Source of the DNA: Alphaproteobacteria bacterium MarineAlpha12_Bin1
GTDB lineage: Bacteria > Pseudomonadota > Alphaproteobacteria > UBA6615
NCBI GenBank assembly: GCA_002937505.1
Contig: PTJY01000004.1
Coordinates: forward strand, 61,186 to 125,185
Direction of reading: 5' to 3'
Length of the DNA stretch: 64,000 nt
Each line of letters begins with the position of its first letter. The first letter of the stretch is position 1. Below the pieces are notes generated by a model, which was given only the letters and a program-made list of their open reading frames with translations, was not told the origin of the DNA and ran no database searches. Positions 36,352 to 45,128 of this stretch are shown here, piece by piece. Both the position numbers and the translations under genes were made by a program.

Positions 36352-37324
36352 GGTGATGACAATGAGCGTTCAATTAGAAGTAGAAATCGAACCAGGTGGT
36401 GAGAAGAAAACGGAAGAAATTCCGGTTCTTGATCTTGGTCCTTATGTTGCTGGTGAAAAAGGAGCGGCGGAACGTTTAGCTGTTGAGCTAAGATATGCTC
36501 AGGAAAATATTGGTTTTTATTTTGTTACCAATCACGGTGTTCCGATGGATCTTATATCGCGAGGCTATGATCAGTTAAAAAAAGTATTTGCTTTGCCATT
36601 AGAAGAAAAACTTAAATTAAAGGCGACGAACACTCGTCCTGGTTATGTACCTCCAAAGTCCGTTGTGTATGTTACTTCTCCAATCAATGAAAATACTAAA
36701 CCTGATTTGAATGAAGTATTAAGGTATGTAAATGAAAGGGCACCCGACCATCCAGGACGTATAGCAGGTCGTAGATTTCATGGTCCTAATCCATGGCCAG
36801 AAAACCTTCCCGGTTTTAAAGAAACGATTAAAGAGTGTCATGAAGCGTTAGCCTCACTGGGAAGACGTATGCTTCCCATTTATGCACTTGCCTTAGATAA
36901 GCCAGCCGATTATTTTGACTCTATGTTTGATGATCCGCTCTGGACCACACGTAATTCACATTATCCAGTAATGGAAGCTGAAGAAAACCAATACGGGATA
37001 TCACCTCACCAAGATCACGGGTTTATGACTTTACTTCCATTATCGGATGTACCTGGTCTTGAAATACGGACTAGAGCTGGTAATTGGATTAATGCGGATC
37101 ATATGCCTGAAGACGCAGTGATAATAAATACTGGTGAGTTTTTAAATCGATGGACAAATGGTCGATTTTTAGCATCACCTCATCGTGTTATTCCACCAAA
37201 GAGAGATCGTTATTCAATGGCCCTTTTCTTCAATCCAAGTCCTGACACAATTGCTGATCCACTAGATACTTGTGTTAGTGAGGATAACCCAGCGAGGTTT
37301 GAGCCAGTGAGTATTTATGATTAC
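36352..37324 (+). repeat. 973-bp direct repeat, unit 1 (identical to 37460-38432)
   Basis: By reading both copies side by side I found no difference, including third-codon positions. The repeat starts 10 bases before the ATG of oxygenase copy 1 and ends inside the coding region, 87 bases before its last base. The unit offset is 1108 bases. The flanking 3' coding ends are related but diverged, so this is not a simple duplication of a whole gene. Confidence 0.9.
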
Positions 37325-37411
37325 ATGTGTTGGTATGTTGATAAAAATTATCCTCCATCAGCTGGTGGTACTCGGACTGATCTTAAGTCAACAGAATTTG
37401 CGGCTGAATGA
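36362..37411 (+). CDS. 2-oxoglutarate/Fe(II) oxygenase, IPNS-like, copy 1
   Basis: 349-residue isopenicillin-N-synthase-family oxygenase. The N-terminal DIOX_N domain has PVLDLGPYV and NIGFYFVTNHGVP; the double-stranded beta-helix core holds the iron triad His216, Asp218 (SPHQDHG) and His274 (SPHRV), and the 2OG-binding RYS at 283-285. AAGGTG precedes ATG 36362; the frame extends to GTG 36353. It usually couples 2OG decarboxylation to substrate hydroxylation. The first 973 bases of the gene region are identical to copy 2; the last 28 residues (from CWYVDKNY) differ. Substrate unknown; the neighbouring hydantoinase genes suggest a heterocycle or amide. Confidence 0.87.
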   Translation: MSVQLEVEIEPGGEKKTEEIPVLDLGPYVAGEKGAAERLAVELRYAQENIGFYFVTNHGVPMDLISRGYDQLKKVFALPLEEKLKLKATNTRPGYVPPKSVVYVTSPINENTKPDLNEVLRYVNERAPDHPGRIAGRRFHGPNPWPENLPGFKETIKECHEALASLGRRMLPIYALALDKPADYFDSMFDDPLWTTRNSHYPVMEAEENQYGISPHQDHGFMTLLPLSDVPGLEIRTRAGNWINADHMPEDAVIINTGEFLNRWTNGRFLASPHRVIPPKRDRYSMALFFNPSPDTIADPLDTCVSEDNPARFEPVSIYDYMCWYVDKNYPPSAGGTRTDLKSTEFAAE

Positions 37412-37459
37412 ATAATTAACTTGTCGTTGTATTTGTTATAGACCTTTAATCATAGAAGT

Positions 37460-38432
37460 GGTGATGACAATGAGCGTTCAATTAGAAGTAGAAATCGAAC
37501 CAGGTGGTGAGAAGAAAACGGAAGAAATTCCGGTTCTTGATCTTGGTCCTTATGTTGCTGGTGAAAAAGGAGCGGCGGAACGTTTAGCTGTTGAGCTAAG
37601 ATATGCTCAGGAAAATATTGGTTTTTATTTTGTTACCAATCACGGTGTTCCGATGGATCTTATATCGCGAGGCTATGATCAGTTAAAAAAAGTATTTGCT
37701 TTGCCATTAGAAGAAAAACTTAAATTAAAGGCGACGAACACTCGTCCTGGTTATGTACCTCCAAAGTCCGTTGTGTATGTTACTTCTCCAATCAATGAAA
37801 ATACTAAACCTGATTTGAATGAAGTATTAAGGTATGTAAATGAAAGGGCACCCGACCATCCAGGACGTATAGCAGGTCGTAGATTTCATGGTCCTAATCC
37901 ATGGCCAGAAAACCTTCCCGGTTTTAAAGAAACGATTAAAGAGTGTCATGAAGCGTTAGCCTCACTGGGAAGACGTATGCTTCCCATTTATGCACTTGCC
38001 TTAGATAAGCCAGCCGATTATTTTGACTCTATGTTTGATGATCCGCTCTGGACCACACGTAATTCACATTATCCAGTAATGGAAGCTGAAGAAAACCAAT
38101 ACGGGATATCACCTCACCAAGATCACGGGTTTATGACTTTACTTCCATTATCGGATGTACCTGGTCTTGAAATACGGACTAGAGCTGGTAATTGGATTAA
38201 TGCGGATCATATGCCTGAAGACGCAGTGATAATAAATACTGGTGAGTTTTTAAATCGATGGACAAATGGTCGATTTTTAGCATCACCTCATCGTGTTATT
38301 CCACCAAAGAGAGATCGTTATTCAATGGCCCTTTTCTTCAATCCAAGTCCTGACACAATTGCTGATCCACTAGATACTTGTGTTAGTGAGGATAACCCAG
38401 CGAGGTTTGAGCCAGTGAGTATTTATGATTAC
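37460..38432 (+). repeat. 973-bp direct repeat, unit 2 (identical to 36352-37324)
   Basis: Second unit of the identical tract, covering the ribosome site and the first 321 codons of oxygenase copy 2. Its boundaries are sharp: T versus A immediately before, C versus A immediately after. Confidence 0.9.
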
Positions 38433-38510
38433 CTAATATGGTATAATGAAAAAAACTACTCTCCGATCGCTGGTGGTACTCGGACTGACATTAAACCAAA
38501 ATCCTTTTAA
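37470..38510 (+). CDS. 2-oxoglutarate/Fe(II) oxygenase, IPNS-like, copy 2
   Basis: 346 residues. Residues 1-321 are identical to copy 1, so the iron triad His216/Asp218/His274 and the RYS motif are the same. Only the tail differs: LIWYNEKNYSPIAGGTRTDIKPKSF against CWYVDKNYPPSAGGTRTDLKSTEFAAE in copy 1 (25 and 27 residues shown in part by key motif YxxKNYxPxAGGTRTDxK). The tails are clearly homologous but have both amino-acid and silent differences. The C-terminal helix in this family often closes over the active site, so the two proteins may differ in substrate or partner. It ends 7 bases before copy 3. Confidence 0.86.
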   Translation: MSVQLEVEIEPGGEKKTEEIPVLDLGPYVAGEKGAAERLAVELRYAQENIGFYFVTNHGVPMDLISRGYDQLKKVFALPLEEKLKLKATNTRPGYVPPKSVVYVTSPINENTKPDLNEVLRYVNERAPDHPGRIAGRRFHGPNPWPENLPGFKETIKECHEALASLGRRMLPIYALALDKPADYFDSMFDDPLWTTRNSHYPVMEAEENQYGISPHQDHGFMTLLPLSDVPGLEIRTRAGNWINADHMPEDAVIINTGEFLNRWTNGRFLASPHRVIPPKRDRYSMALFFNPSPDTIADPLDTCVSEDNPARFEPVSIYDYLIWYNEKNYSPIAGGTRTDIKPKSF

Positions 38511-38517
38511 ATCGAAT

Positions 38518-39540
38518 ATGAACATCCAGCCAGACTTTGCTCCTCCTCCAACTAAAGTTACTGATCAAGTAATACCCGTAATTGATATTGGACCATTGTT
38601 GGCGCAAGAGAAGGATGCGATTAATTGTGTCGCGGAACAATTGAACATTGCATGTTCTAATATTGGTTTTTTCTTTGTAACTAATCACGGAATTTCAGAG
38701 GATGTCATAAGCAAATCTTTTGAGATTTCTAAGGAGTATTTTTCTCTGCCTTTTGAAGAAAAGATGAAGGTAAGGATGAATAGGCATCAATGTGGTTATA
38801 TGCCACCAGATGTGGCAATCCATAATGATACTTTTGAGATAAGAAATACAGCGCTAACGGCTCAGCATAGTGAGGCGTTTAAATTTACATTTGATTTGAG
38901 TTCAGACCATCCTGATTTTGGGAAAAATATAAGATTTAGAGGCCATAATAAGTGGCCAGAACCTGATGTTTGTCCGGGGCTTCACGAGTCTTTTATGGAT
39001 TTCCATAATTCTTTTCAGACTCTTGGCATGTCCTTATTAGCACCGTTAGCGATATCTCTAGATTTACCCCATAACTATTTTAACAAATATTTTATTGATT
39101 CTAGCTCAATGACTCGAATTGCTTATTATCCTCCAATTGATGGGAAGTCTAACCAGGTTGCGTTACCAGGACACAGGGATAGTTCGTTTCTTTCATTCAT
39201 TCCACCAGCTACTAGACCAGGACTAGAAATTATGACAAATAACGGCGAGTGGATCGAACAGCCCATTGTTAGTGATGCAGTTTTGGTTAATACAGGTACG
39301 GCCCTAGTTGAGTGGATTAATGATCGTTATTTGGCTACACCTCATAGAGTTAGAGCAGACTCACAAGAACCTCGCTATTCTAATATTTTTTTCTTTTATC
39401 CTAATGTTTATTCTTTATTAGAGTGTCCAGAAACATGTCTTAGTCCTGCAAATCAAACCAAGTATCCGCCATTTACTTTTGGAGATTTCCATGCAGGGTT
39501 CTGTGAAAGAAATTTTGGATATGCTGAAGATTGGAATTAA
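38518..39540 (+). CDS. 2-oxoglutarate/Fe(II) oxygenase, IPNS-like, diverged copy 3
   Basis: 340 residues from ATG 38518; the frame overlaps copy 2 and is open from 38446, but only this start avoids a non-homologous extension. It is a diverged relative of copies 1 and 2: PVIDIGPLLAQ, NIGFFFVTNHGIS, LPFEEKMKVR. The iron triad is His219, Asp221 (PGHRDSS) and His276 (TPHRV), with RYS at 286-288 for 2OG. The loop around residues 100-125 is quite different from the others, implying another substrate. No clear ribosome site: it probably relies on coupling to copy 2. It is the last gene of the plus-strand block; the 145 bases after it hold no obvious terminator. Confidence 0.83.
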   Translation: MNIQPDFAPPPTKVTDQVIPVIDIGPLLAQEKDAINCVAEQLNIACSNIGFFFVTNHGISEDVISKSFEISKEYFSLPFEEKMKVRMNRHQCGYMPPDVAIHNDTFEIRNTALTAQHSEAFKFTFDLSSDHPDFGKNIRFRGHNKWPEPDVCPGLHESFMDFHNSFQTLGMSLLAPLAISLDLPHNYFNKYFIDSSSMTRIAYYPPIDGKSNQVALPGHRDSSFLSFIPPATRPGLEIMTNNGEWIEQPIVSDAVLVNTGTALVEWINDRYLATPHRVRADSQEPRYSNIFFFYPNVYSLLECPETCLSPANQTKYPPFTFGDFHAGFCERNFGYAEDWN

Positions 39541-39685
39541 TACAACCTTACTGGCTTATCTGATTCCTTGTTTCCGAAATGAAAGGTGTTAATATGGTTT
39601 GTCTAATGCACAACCTAAAGTGCTGCACCAGACTGTAAGTCATTCACCATTTTATTAAAATACGTAAATCTTTGTTAAATAAAAA

Positions 39686-40462
39686 TTAAATTTCCCATTC
39701 AACATTTCCATCCATTCCAATCTGTTGGCCAGTAATATTCCGACCTGCCGGAGATGCTAAAAAGACAGCTAATTCACCGACTTCAGATGGGTCGATCCAA
39801 GTACGAAGGGATATGTACTTAAGAAAGCTTTGTTCTGCTTCCTCAAAGTCAATATTATTCTCAACTGCATGGTTGTTTAGTATCCTGCGCCCTCTATCAT
39901 TATCTATAAGCCCTGGGAGAATGGCGTTACATCTGATGCCAAAAGGGCCATATTCTCTGGCTACTGTGTGGGTTAAACCTAATACTCCTACCTTTGAGGC
40001 AACATAGGGTGATCTGAGTGGTAGAGCTACTTTTGCTGATGCTGTCGATATATTTATAATTGTTCCACTTTTCTGAGCTTTCATTATTGGAGCTACATTT
40101 TTAATACAGTAAAACATCCCGTTAAGGTTAATATTAATAGTTTCATTCCAATCTTCATATGATATTTCCTCCAAAGGAGCTCTAGGTCCTCCAATTCCTG
40201 CATTATTTACCAAAACGTCTATGCCACCCATTTCATGTGAAGCTGCGTTAACAAATTTCTCTACGTCACTTGTAAGTCCGACATCAGCAACAACACCTTT
40301 CAACCCATCACATTTTTGTGTTGCATCATTGAGAGTTGAAGGAGAATTATCACAGATAAAAACGTCCGCTCCATTTAAGAGGAAACATTTAGCTATCTCG
40401 AACCCAATACCAGATCCACCTGCAGTTACTATTACTTTTTGATTTTTATTTTCTTTTATCAT
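39686..40462 (-). CDS. Short-chain dehydrogenase/reductase
   Basis: 258-residue classical SDR: TAGGSGIGFEIA cofactor loop (residues 13-24), VDAD-like acidic VICD after strand 2 (FICDNSPS, suggesting NAD preference), NNAG, STASAKVALPLRSPYVASK with catalytic Ser, Tyr and Lys, and a C-terminal TGQQIGMDGNVEWEI. It lies 27 bases downstream of the LysR regulator on the same strand, so the two may be co-transcribed. It converges with the oxygenase block. Substrate not readable. Confidence 0.85.
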   Translation of the reverse strand: MIKENKNQKVIVTAGGSGIGFEIAKCFLLNGADVFICDNSPSTLNDATQKCDGLKGVVADVGLTSDVEKFVNAASHEMGGIDVLVNNAGIGGPRAPLEEISYEDWNETININLNGMFYCIKNVAPIMKAQKSGTIINISTASAKVALPLRSPYVASKVGVLGLTHTVAREYGPFGIRCNAILPGLIDNDRGRRILNNHAVENNIDFEEAEQSFLKYISLRTWIDPSEVGELAVFLASPAGRNITGQQIGMDGNVEWEI

Positions 40463-40489
40463 CGGATCAGTAGTTTATCTGTTTCAGAG

Positions 40490-41410
40490 TTATTTCTGCA
40501 GTTGTTCCCAATTTTTTGCTGATTTTTTTAAGGCTTCAGTAAGGTTATCCGCAAGCTCTCTGGAAGCGCGATTCAGAGGTCTCTGGGTTTGATGAATGAG
40601 ATAATATTCTATTATCATTTTAGGCTTAATTATCGGATTAACAGAGTACTTGTGGCTAGATATGTCGTCGATCACCGTTGAGACAGGAAGGATAGTAGAC
40701 CAATCGGAATTTTGAACAAATTCAAGAACACCAAATAATCCATCCATTTCAAGAAGTCTGTCTACCTTTATGTCCCCCACACGTATGTGGCGTTCTATCA
40801 GGCCTCTAAGGCTGTGTTGTGGTGAGGGGATCACAAGCTTAATTGGATCAAGGTTAGGTAAATGTACTGGATTAAGTTTATTAGAACATTTACTTTTTGC
40901 TTTTGAGACTAATACGAGAGGTTCTGATGAGAGTGCTCTTAAGATTAGACCCTCTTGTGAAGGCGGTTCTGTGATAATTGCCATGTCAAGTTCACCTGAG
41001 ATAACCCAGTCCGTAAGTGTACCAGAAAATGCTTCTACAATGCGAATGTCAACATTAGGTAACGTTTCGGTATAGTTTGGTAAAACTTGGGGTAAAACGC
41101 TTTTTGTAACGGTTGGAATTAGTCCGATTGTAAGGGCTCCAGCTATTTCACTGGCCCAATCTCTCATTCGCTGTTCAGCGTTTTCCACTTCTCCAAGTAT
41201 AGAGATGCAGTGATTGTAGAAATGTTGCCCAGCTCTCGTTGGCTTTGCTCCCCTAGCATGTCGCGTAAATAGTTGTACAGATAACGATTCTTCAAGATTT
41301 CTTAATTGAAGACTCAAACTAGGTTGAGCGCAATTCAGCCTGGTAGCAGCACGATTTATGCTTCCTTCCTCATAAACGGCTATAAATGATCTAATATGTC
41401 TTAAGTCCAC
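40490..41410 (-). CDS. LysR-type transcriptional regulator
   Basis: 306 residues: N-terminal winged helix-turn-helix (MDLRHIRSFIAVYEEGSINRAA and NCAQPSLSLQLRNLEESL, about 1-60) followed by a periplasmic-binding-protein-like effector domain (from about residue 90: GALTIGLIPTV). LysR regulators normally bind a dyad near their own promoter and activate a divergent gene; here that is the luciferase-like monooxygenase at 41562, 151 bases away. A GTTTCA-N15-TGAAAC dyad lies in that gap. The downstream SDR may also be a target. Effector unknown. Confidence 0.88.
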   Translation of the reverse strand: MDLRHIRSFIAVYEEGSINRAATRLNCAQPSLSLQLRNLEESLSVQLFTRHARGAKPTRAGQHFYNHCISILGEVENAEQRMRDWASEIAGALTIGLIPTVTKSVLPQVLPNYTETLPNVDIRIVEAFSGTLTDWVISGELDMAIITEPPSQEGLILRALSSEPLVLVSKAKSKCSNKLNPVHLPNLDPIKLVIPSPQHSLRGLIERHIRVGDIKVDRLLEMDGLFGVLEFVQNSDWSTILPVSTVIDDISSHKYSVNPIIKPKMIIEYYLIHQTQRPLNRASRELADNLTEALKKSAKNWEQLQK

Positions 41411-41446
41411 TGTATAAAAACCATATTTAAAAGTTGTTGTGTTATA

Positions 41447-41473
41447 GTTTCATAAGATAGATAATATTGAAAC
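41447..41473. promoter_or_regulatory. Candidate LysR operator dyad
   Basis: GTTTCA (41447-41452) and TGAAAC (41468-41473) form an inverted repeat with a 15-base spacer in the divergent lysR/monooxygenase gap. Architecture and position fit a LysR binding site (a T-N11-A type dyad), but six-base arms occur by chance at this AT content. Confidence 0.3.
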
Positions 41474-41561
41474 TTATTATTTGTTTTATTTAACTCGAGT
41501 TGGTTATTCTAGTAATTATTAAATTTTTATATTTTCAACTAGATAGATGTAGGGGCAAAAC

Positions 41562-42788
41562 ATGGCGCTACCAAAAGTAATATTACAGCTTTATCCTATG
41601 TTTCCTGCTGAAGGGGAAGATGGCAGGAAGGCTTTAAGGCCACTTGGTAATGACGTCGATATGTATCACAAAATCGTACATGAGTGGACGGATATCGTTA
41701 AGGAAGCAGATGAAATGGGTGTTTGGGGTATTTCCACCATAGAACATCATTTTCATTCTGAAGGCTACGAAGTTGGACCAAATCCTGGAATTTTAAATTC
41801 TTATTGGGCAAGCCAGGTAAAGAATGCTCGCGTGGGGGCACTTGGTTATGTTGCTGCTACGCAGGATCCAATTCGAATAGCAGAAGAGACTGCCATTCTG
41901 GATCATCTAACCCAAGGTAAATATTGGGTAGGATTTGCTCGTGGTTATCAATCACGTTGGACCAATACAATCGGCCAGTTTTCTGATTCCGTAGCTACTG
42001 TTTCTGATGGCAGTGAAAATGATAAGCGTAATAGAGAAATCTTTGAAGAACGTGTTGAAATGATACTCAAGTGTTGGACGGAGGAATCCGTTCGTCTTGA
42101 TGGCAAGCACTATCAAGCTCCATATCCACTTGAGACTGGTGTAGAAGATTATCCAGCTTGGAAAATTGCTTCAGAGGCAGGAGTTCAGGGTGAAATTGAT
42201 GAGAAGGGAGCAGTTCAGAGGATTAGTGTAGTCCCTAAACCTTATACTAAACCTCATCCACCAGTAATGGTTGCTGCATCGAAAAGCCCTGATTCAATAA
42301 AGTTCTGCGCTAAGCACGGGTTTATACCTACTTACTTTATGACGACTCAAGGCATGTCGGAGTTAGTTGATTTATATGTAGAAGAAGCTACTAAGTATGG
42401 TCGTCATTATATTAGAGGTCAGAATCAGAATATAGTACGCTGGCCCCATATAACTAAAACTTCTGATGACTACGATCGAAAATTACGTGAATATGACCTT
42501 GATATATATAAAAACTTCTACGGACCCTTTTTTCCACAATTTCCTCAAGGAAGTGATGATGAACTCGTTCAGTCCATGAAGGACTCTGGGATCTTCATAG
42601 GAGGCACACTTGATGAGTCAATTGAAGCTTGGAAAGAAACGTATGCTGAGGTGCCCGCTGAGTACATTACTTTAATTTATCATTGGGCTCAGCAACCTAA
42701 AGAAGACATGATGGAAGAATTATCATTATTCATGGAGAAAATCCTGCCAGAGCTTGAAATACCCGACTTTGCGATGGCTGCTGAGTAA
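41562..42788 (+). CDS. LLM-class (luciferase-like) flavin-dependent monooxygenase
   Basis: 408-residue TIM-barrel protein of the bacterial-luciferase-like family (FMN- or F420-dependent). Seen: WGISTIEHHFHSEGYEVGPNP at about 56-76 with the HH(F) pair typical of FMN alkanal-type members, VGALGYVAATQDPIRIAEETAILD, GKYWVGFARGYQSRW, and VVPKPYTKPHPPVMVAASKS. No reductase is adjacent; the free-standing flavin reductase at 6711 could serve it. AGGGG precedes the ATG. It is divergent from the LysR gene and probably regulated by it. Oxygenates or cleaves an unknown substrate. Confidence 0.84.
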   Translation: MALPKVILQLYPMFPAEGEDGRKALRPLGNDVDMYHKIVHEWTDIVKEADEMGVWGISTIEHHFHSEGYEVGPNPGILNSYWASQVKNARVGALGYVAATQDPIRIAEETAILDHLTQGKYWVGFARGYQSRWTNTIGQFSDSVATVSDGSENDKRNREIFEERVEMILKCWTEESVRLDGKHYQAPYPLETGVEDYPAWKIASEAGVQGEIDEKGAVQRISVVPKPYTKPHPPVMVAASKSPDSIKFCAKHGFIPTYFMTTQGMSELVDLYVEEATKYGRHYIRGQNQNIVRWPHITKTSDDYDRKLREYDLDIYKNFYGPFFPQFPQGSDDELVQSMKDSGIFIGGTLDESIEAWKETYAEVPAEYITLIYHWAQQPKEDMMEELSLFMEKILPELEIPDFAMAAE

Positions 42789-42815
42789 CCATTTAGTTAT
42801 TTTATAATGAAGTTT

Positions 42816-42851
42816 AATCGGTCGTCCTATAAATTTGTAGGACGATCGATT
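42816..42851. terminator. Long hairpin between convergent genes
   Basis: AATCGGTCGTCCTA (42816-42829) pairs with TAGGACGATCGATT (42838-42851) over an 8-base loop, with one G-T wobble. It lies between the monooxygenase and the convergent CaiB transferase gene. Neither side has a clean T-run, so it may stop transcription with help from Rho or act as an mRNA 3'-end stabiliser. Confidence 0.55.
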
Positions 42852-42890
42852 GCGTATGGTCTCTATAATATATTTGGGCGTTAGATTATT

Positions 42891-44117
42891 TTATCCTATG
42901 ATACCTTCTGATTTCAGTTCCTTTATTTTTTTATCATCCATTCCTAGTTTTTCTTTAAGTATTTCCGTTGTATGTTCTCCCAATAATGGTGGGTGTCTGT
43001 GATATTCAACAGGTGTTTCTGATAGGCGTATTGGACTAGCTATTAATTTTGCACCGCCGGATTCTATGAGAGGATGGTCCATTGAAACAATCATTTTACG
43101 TGCTTGGACATGTGGATCGGAAAATGTTTGTTCCAGGTTATTAATGGGGCCGCACCCAATTTTCATTTTTTCTAGCTCCACTAACCAGTAATCCGTCGGA
43201 TGTTTTTTAATTATCGATTGTATTTTATCAACTACTTCAGTTCGATTTTTAACTCTAGCGTCATTAGTTGAAAAATTAGGGTTGCTAGGAAGGTCTTTCT
43301 CTCCTGTAAAATCGCAGAATGTTTTAAACTGGCTGTCATTCCCTATTGCTAACACTATATGACCGTTAGATGTTTCAAATACTTGGTATGGCACTATGTT
43401 TGGGTGGGCATTTCCTAGTCTTTCGGCTTCACCAGAATGAAGGAAATTCATTCCTTGATTAGCTAACCATGCTACTTGAGTGTCAAGCATTCCTATATCT
43501 ATATATTGCCCTTGGTTAGTAACTTCAGCATGGAGAAGTGCTCCGTTTATCGCTACAGCAGCAAACATTCCAGACATTATATCAGCGATTGGAACTCCTA
43601 CTTTTTGAGGTTCCCGATTCTGCTCTCCTGTTATTGACATGATCCCACCCATGCCCTGAATTAAAAAATCGTAACCAGGTCGTTTTGAATAAGGACCTGT
43701 TTGTCCAAAGCCGGTAATTGAACAATAAACGAGTTTTCCATTAACTTGTTTTAAATCTTCATAACCTAATCCATACTTAGATAAATTACCTGTCTTGAAA
43801 TTTTCTACAAGAACGTCAGCATTTAAGGTTAGTGCTCTGAGGATGTTTTGTCCTTTTTTGGTGGTTATATCCAGTTCTATAGATCTTTTGTTGCGATTAG
43901 CGCTCATGTAATATGCACTTTCGGTTGTTTCTGTTCCATTATCATCTGTTACGAATGGTGGTGCAAAATTGCGTGTATCATCGCCGGAACTGGGTCGTTC
44001 AACTTTTATGACATCAGCACCCATATCCCCTAAAATCTGAGTGCAATAAGGCCCAGCTAATACTCGGGTTAGATCTATGATAGTAATGCCACTTAAGGCG
44101 CCTTTGTTATTAGACAT
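42891..44117 (-). CDS. CaiB/BaiF family (class III) CoA-transferase
   Basis: 408 residues, generic formyl-CoA-transferase-like. Seen: LSGITIIDLTRVLAGPYCTQILGDMGADVIKVE in the N-terminal CoA-binding region (key GADVIKVE), NRNKRSIELD, the VENFKTGNLSKYGLGY motif, CSITGFGQTGPY and the nucleophile Asp179 in VGVPIADIMSG. It moves CoA between carboxylates such as succinate, oxalate, carnitine or aryl acids. Unlike the mct-like gene it has the usual family residues only, with no specific clue. Divergent from the beta-hydroxyacid dehydrogenase across 100 bases. Confidence 0.86.
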   Translation of the reverse strand: MSNNKGALSGITIIDLTRVLAGPYCTQILGDMGADVIKVERPSSGDDTRNFAPPFVTDDNGTETTESAYYMSANRNKRSIELDITTKKGQNILRALTLNADVLVENFKTGNLSKYGLGYEDLKQVNGKLVYCSITGFGQTGPYSKRPGYDFLIQGMGGIMSITGEQNREPQKVGVPIADIMSGMFAAVAINGALLHAEVTNQGQYIDIGMLDTQVAWLANQGMNFLHSGEAERLGNAHPNIVPYQVFETSNGHIVLAIGNDSQFKTFCDFTGEKDLPSNPNFSTNDARVKNRTEVVDKIQSIIKKHPTDYWLVELEKMKIGCGPINNLEQTFSDPHVQARKMIVSMDHPLIESGGAKLIASPIRLSETPVEYHRHPPLLGEHTTEILKEKLGMDDKKIKELKSEGIIG

Positions 44118-44217
44118 ATATTTATCCAGAGGTAGTGGTATTAATGAAATTATTGTAAGTAATTAATAGATTGAGGTTTTTATTAATATTTAAAAAAGAT
44201 ATTTAACGGAGAAAACC

Positions 44218-45117
44218 ATGGAAGTCGATAACTTAAAAATAGGTTGGATTGGAACAGGAAAAATGGGTTCTCCCATGAGTGCTTGCTTAGCTAAAGCAGG
44301 ATTTTCAGTTTCTGTGTTTGATATTGATTCTGGAAACATGCAGGCATCAATTGACTCTGGAGCAAAGGGAGTAAACTCGAAACAAGAGCTAGTAATGGAA
44401 TCTGATATTGTTTTTTCAATGATACCTAATGATGCTGCTCTGCTAAACGTAGCATTAGATGATGATGGTATATTATCTTCAATGACTCCAGGTTCAACTT
44501 ATGTGGATATGAGTACGGTTTCTCCATATGCTTCAGAGAATATAGCTAAAGAGTCAAAAACGAAAAACATTGATTTTCTCTGTGCTCCAGTATCTGGAAG
44601 CACTATTCTCGCGGAGCAGGGCAATTTGACTATTATGGCGTCTGGTTCTTCCAAAGCTTATGACATGGCGAAGGGGTTATTCGATATAATCGGTTCAAAA
44701 AACTATTATGTGGGGACTGATCAACAGGCCCTATATCTAAAATTATCTATTAACCTTCTTGCTGCCTCAACGGTTGCAGCACTGGCTGAAGCAACTACAC
44801 TTGGTAGAAAGGGGGGGGTAGATTGGGATTTAATGTTGGATGTTATGAACGAAAGTGTAATTGCGTCGCCTTTGCTGAAATATAGTATACCTCCACTGAA
44901 AAAACGTGATTTTTCTCCTGCTTTTGCAGCTGAACAAATGAATAAGGATATGGGATTGATAGTTAAGGCTGCCGAAGACGTGGATGTGCCAGTATCTGTA
45001 GCACTAATGGTACGAGATCTTTACCGGTCTATCGTAGAAGATGGCCATGGCTCTGAAAACCTTACAATTGCAGTGCGAGAGATTGAAAAAGCTGCAGGAC
45101 TTGGGGAACCATCCTAA
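44218..45117 (+). CDS. Beta-hydroxyacid dehydrogenase (3-hydroxyisobutyrate dehydrogenase family)
   Basis: 299-residue NAD(P) enzyme. Rossmann motif GWIGTGKMGSPM at 9-20, substrate loop DMSTVSPYASENIA, CAPVSGSTILAEQGNLTIM, and catalytic Lys in YLKLSINLLAAS. Members act on 3-hydroxyisobutyrate, tartronate semialdehyde, gamma-hydroxybutyrate or succinic semialdehyde. GGAG is seven bases before the ATG. The gene carries a run of eight Gs at 44811-44818 (K-G-G-V codons), an unusual homopolymer for this base composition. It converges with glnK. Exact substrate not decided. Confidence 0.85.
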   Translation: MEVDNLKIGWIGTGKMGSPMSACLAKAGFSVSVFDIDSGNMQASIDSGAKGVNSKQELVMESDIVFSMIPNDAALLNVALDDDGILSSMTPGSTYVDMSTVSPYASENIAKESKTKNIDFLCAPVSGSTILAEQGNLTIMASGSSKAYDMAKGLFDIIGSKNYYVGTDQQALYLKLSINLLAASTVAALAEATTLGRKGGVDWDLMLDVMNESVIASPLLKYSIPPLKKRDFSPAFAAEQMNKDMGLIVKAAEDVDVPVSVALMVRDLYRSIVEDGHGSENLTIAVREIEKAAGLGEPS

Positions 45118-45128
45118 GTCCCTTGATA

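Noticed and set aside
36353..36361. Earlier GTG/ATG starts for the first oxygenase
   Set aside because: They fall inside the ribosome-binding region (AAGGTG) of the ATG at 36362, and the same arrangement is found in copy 2.
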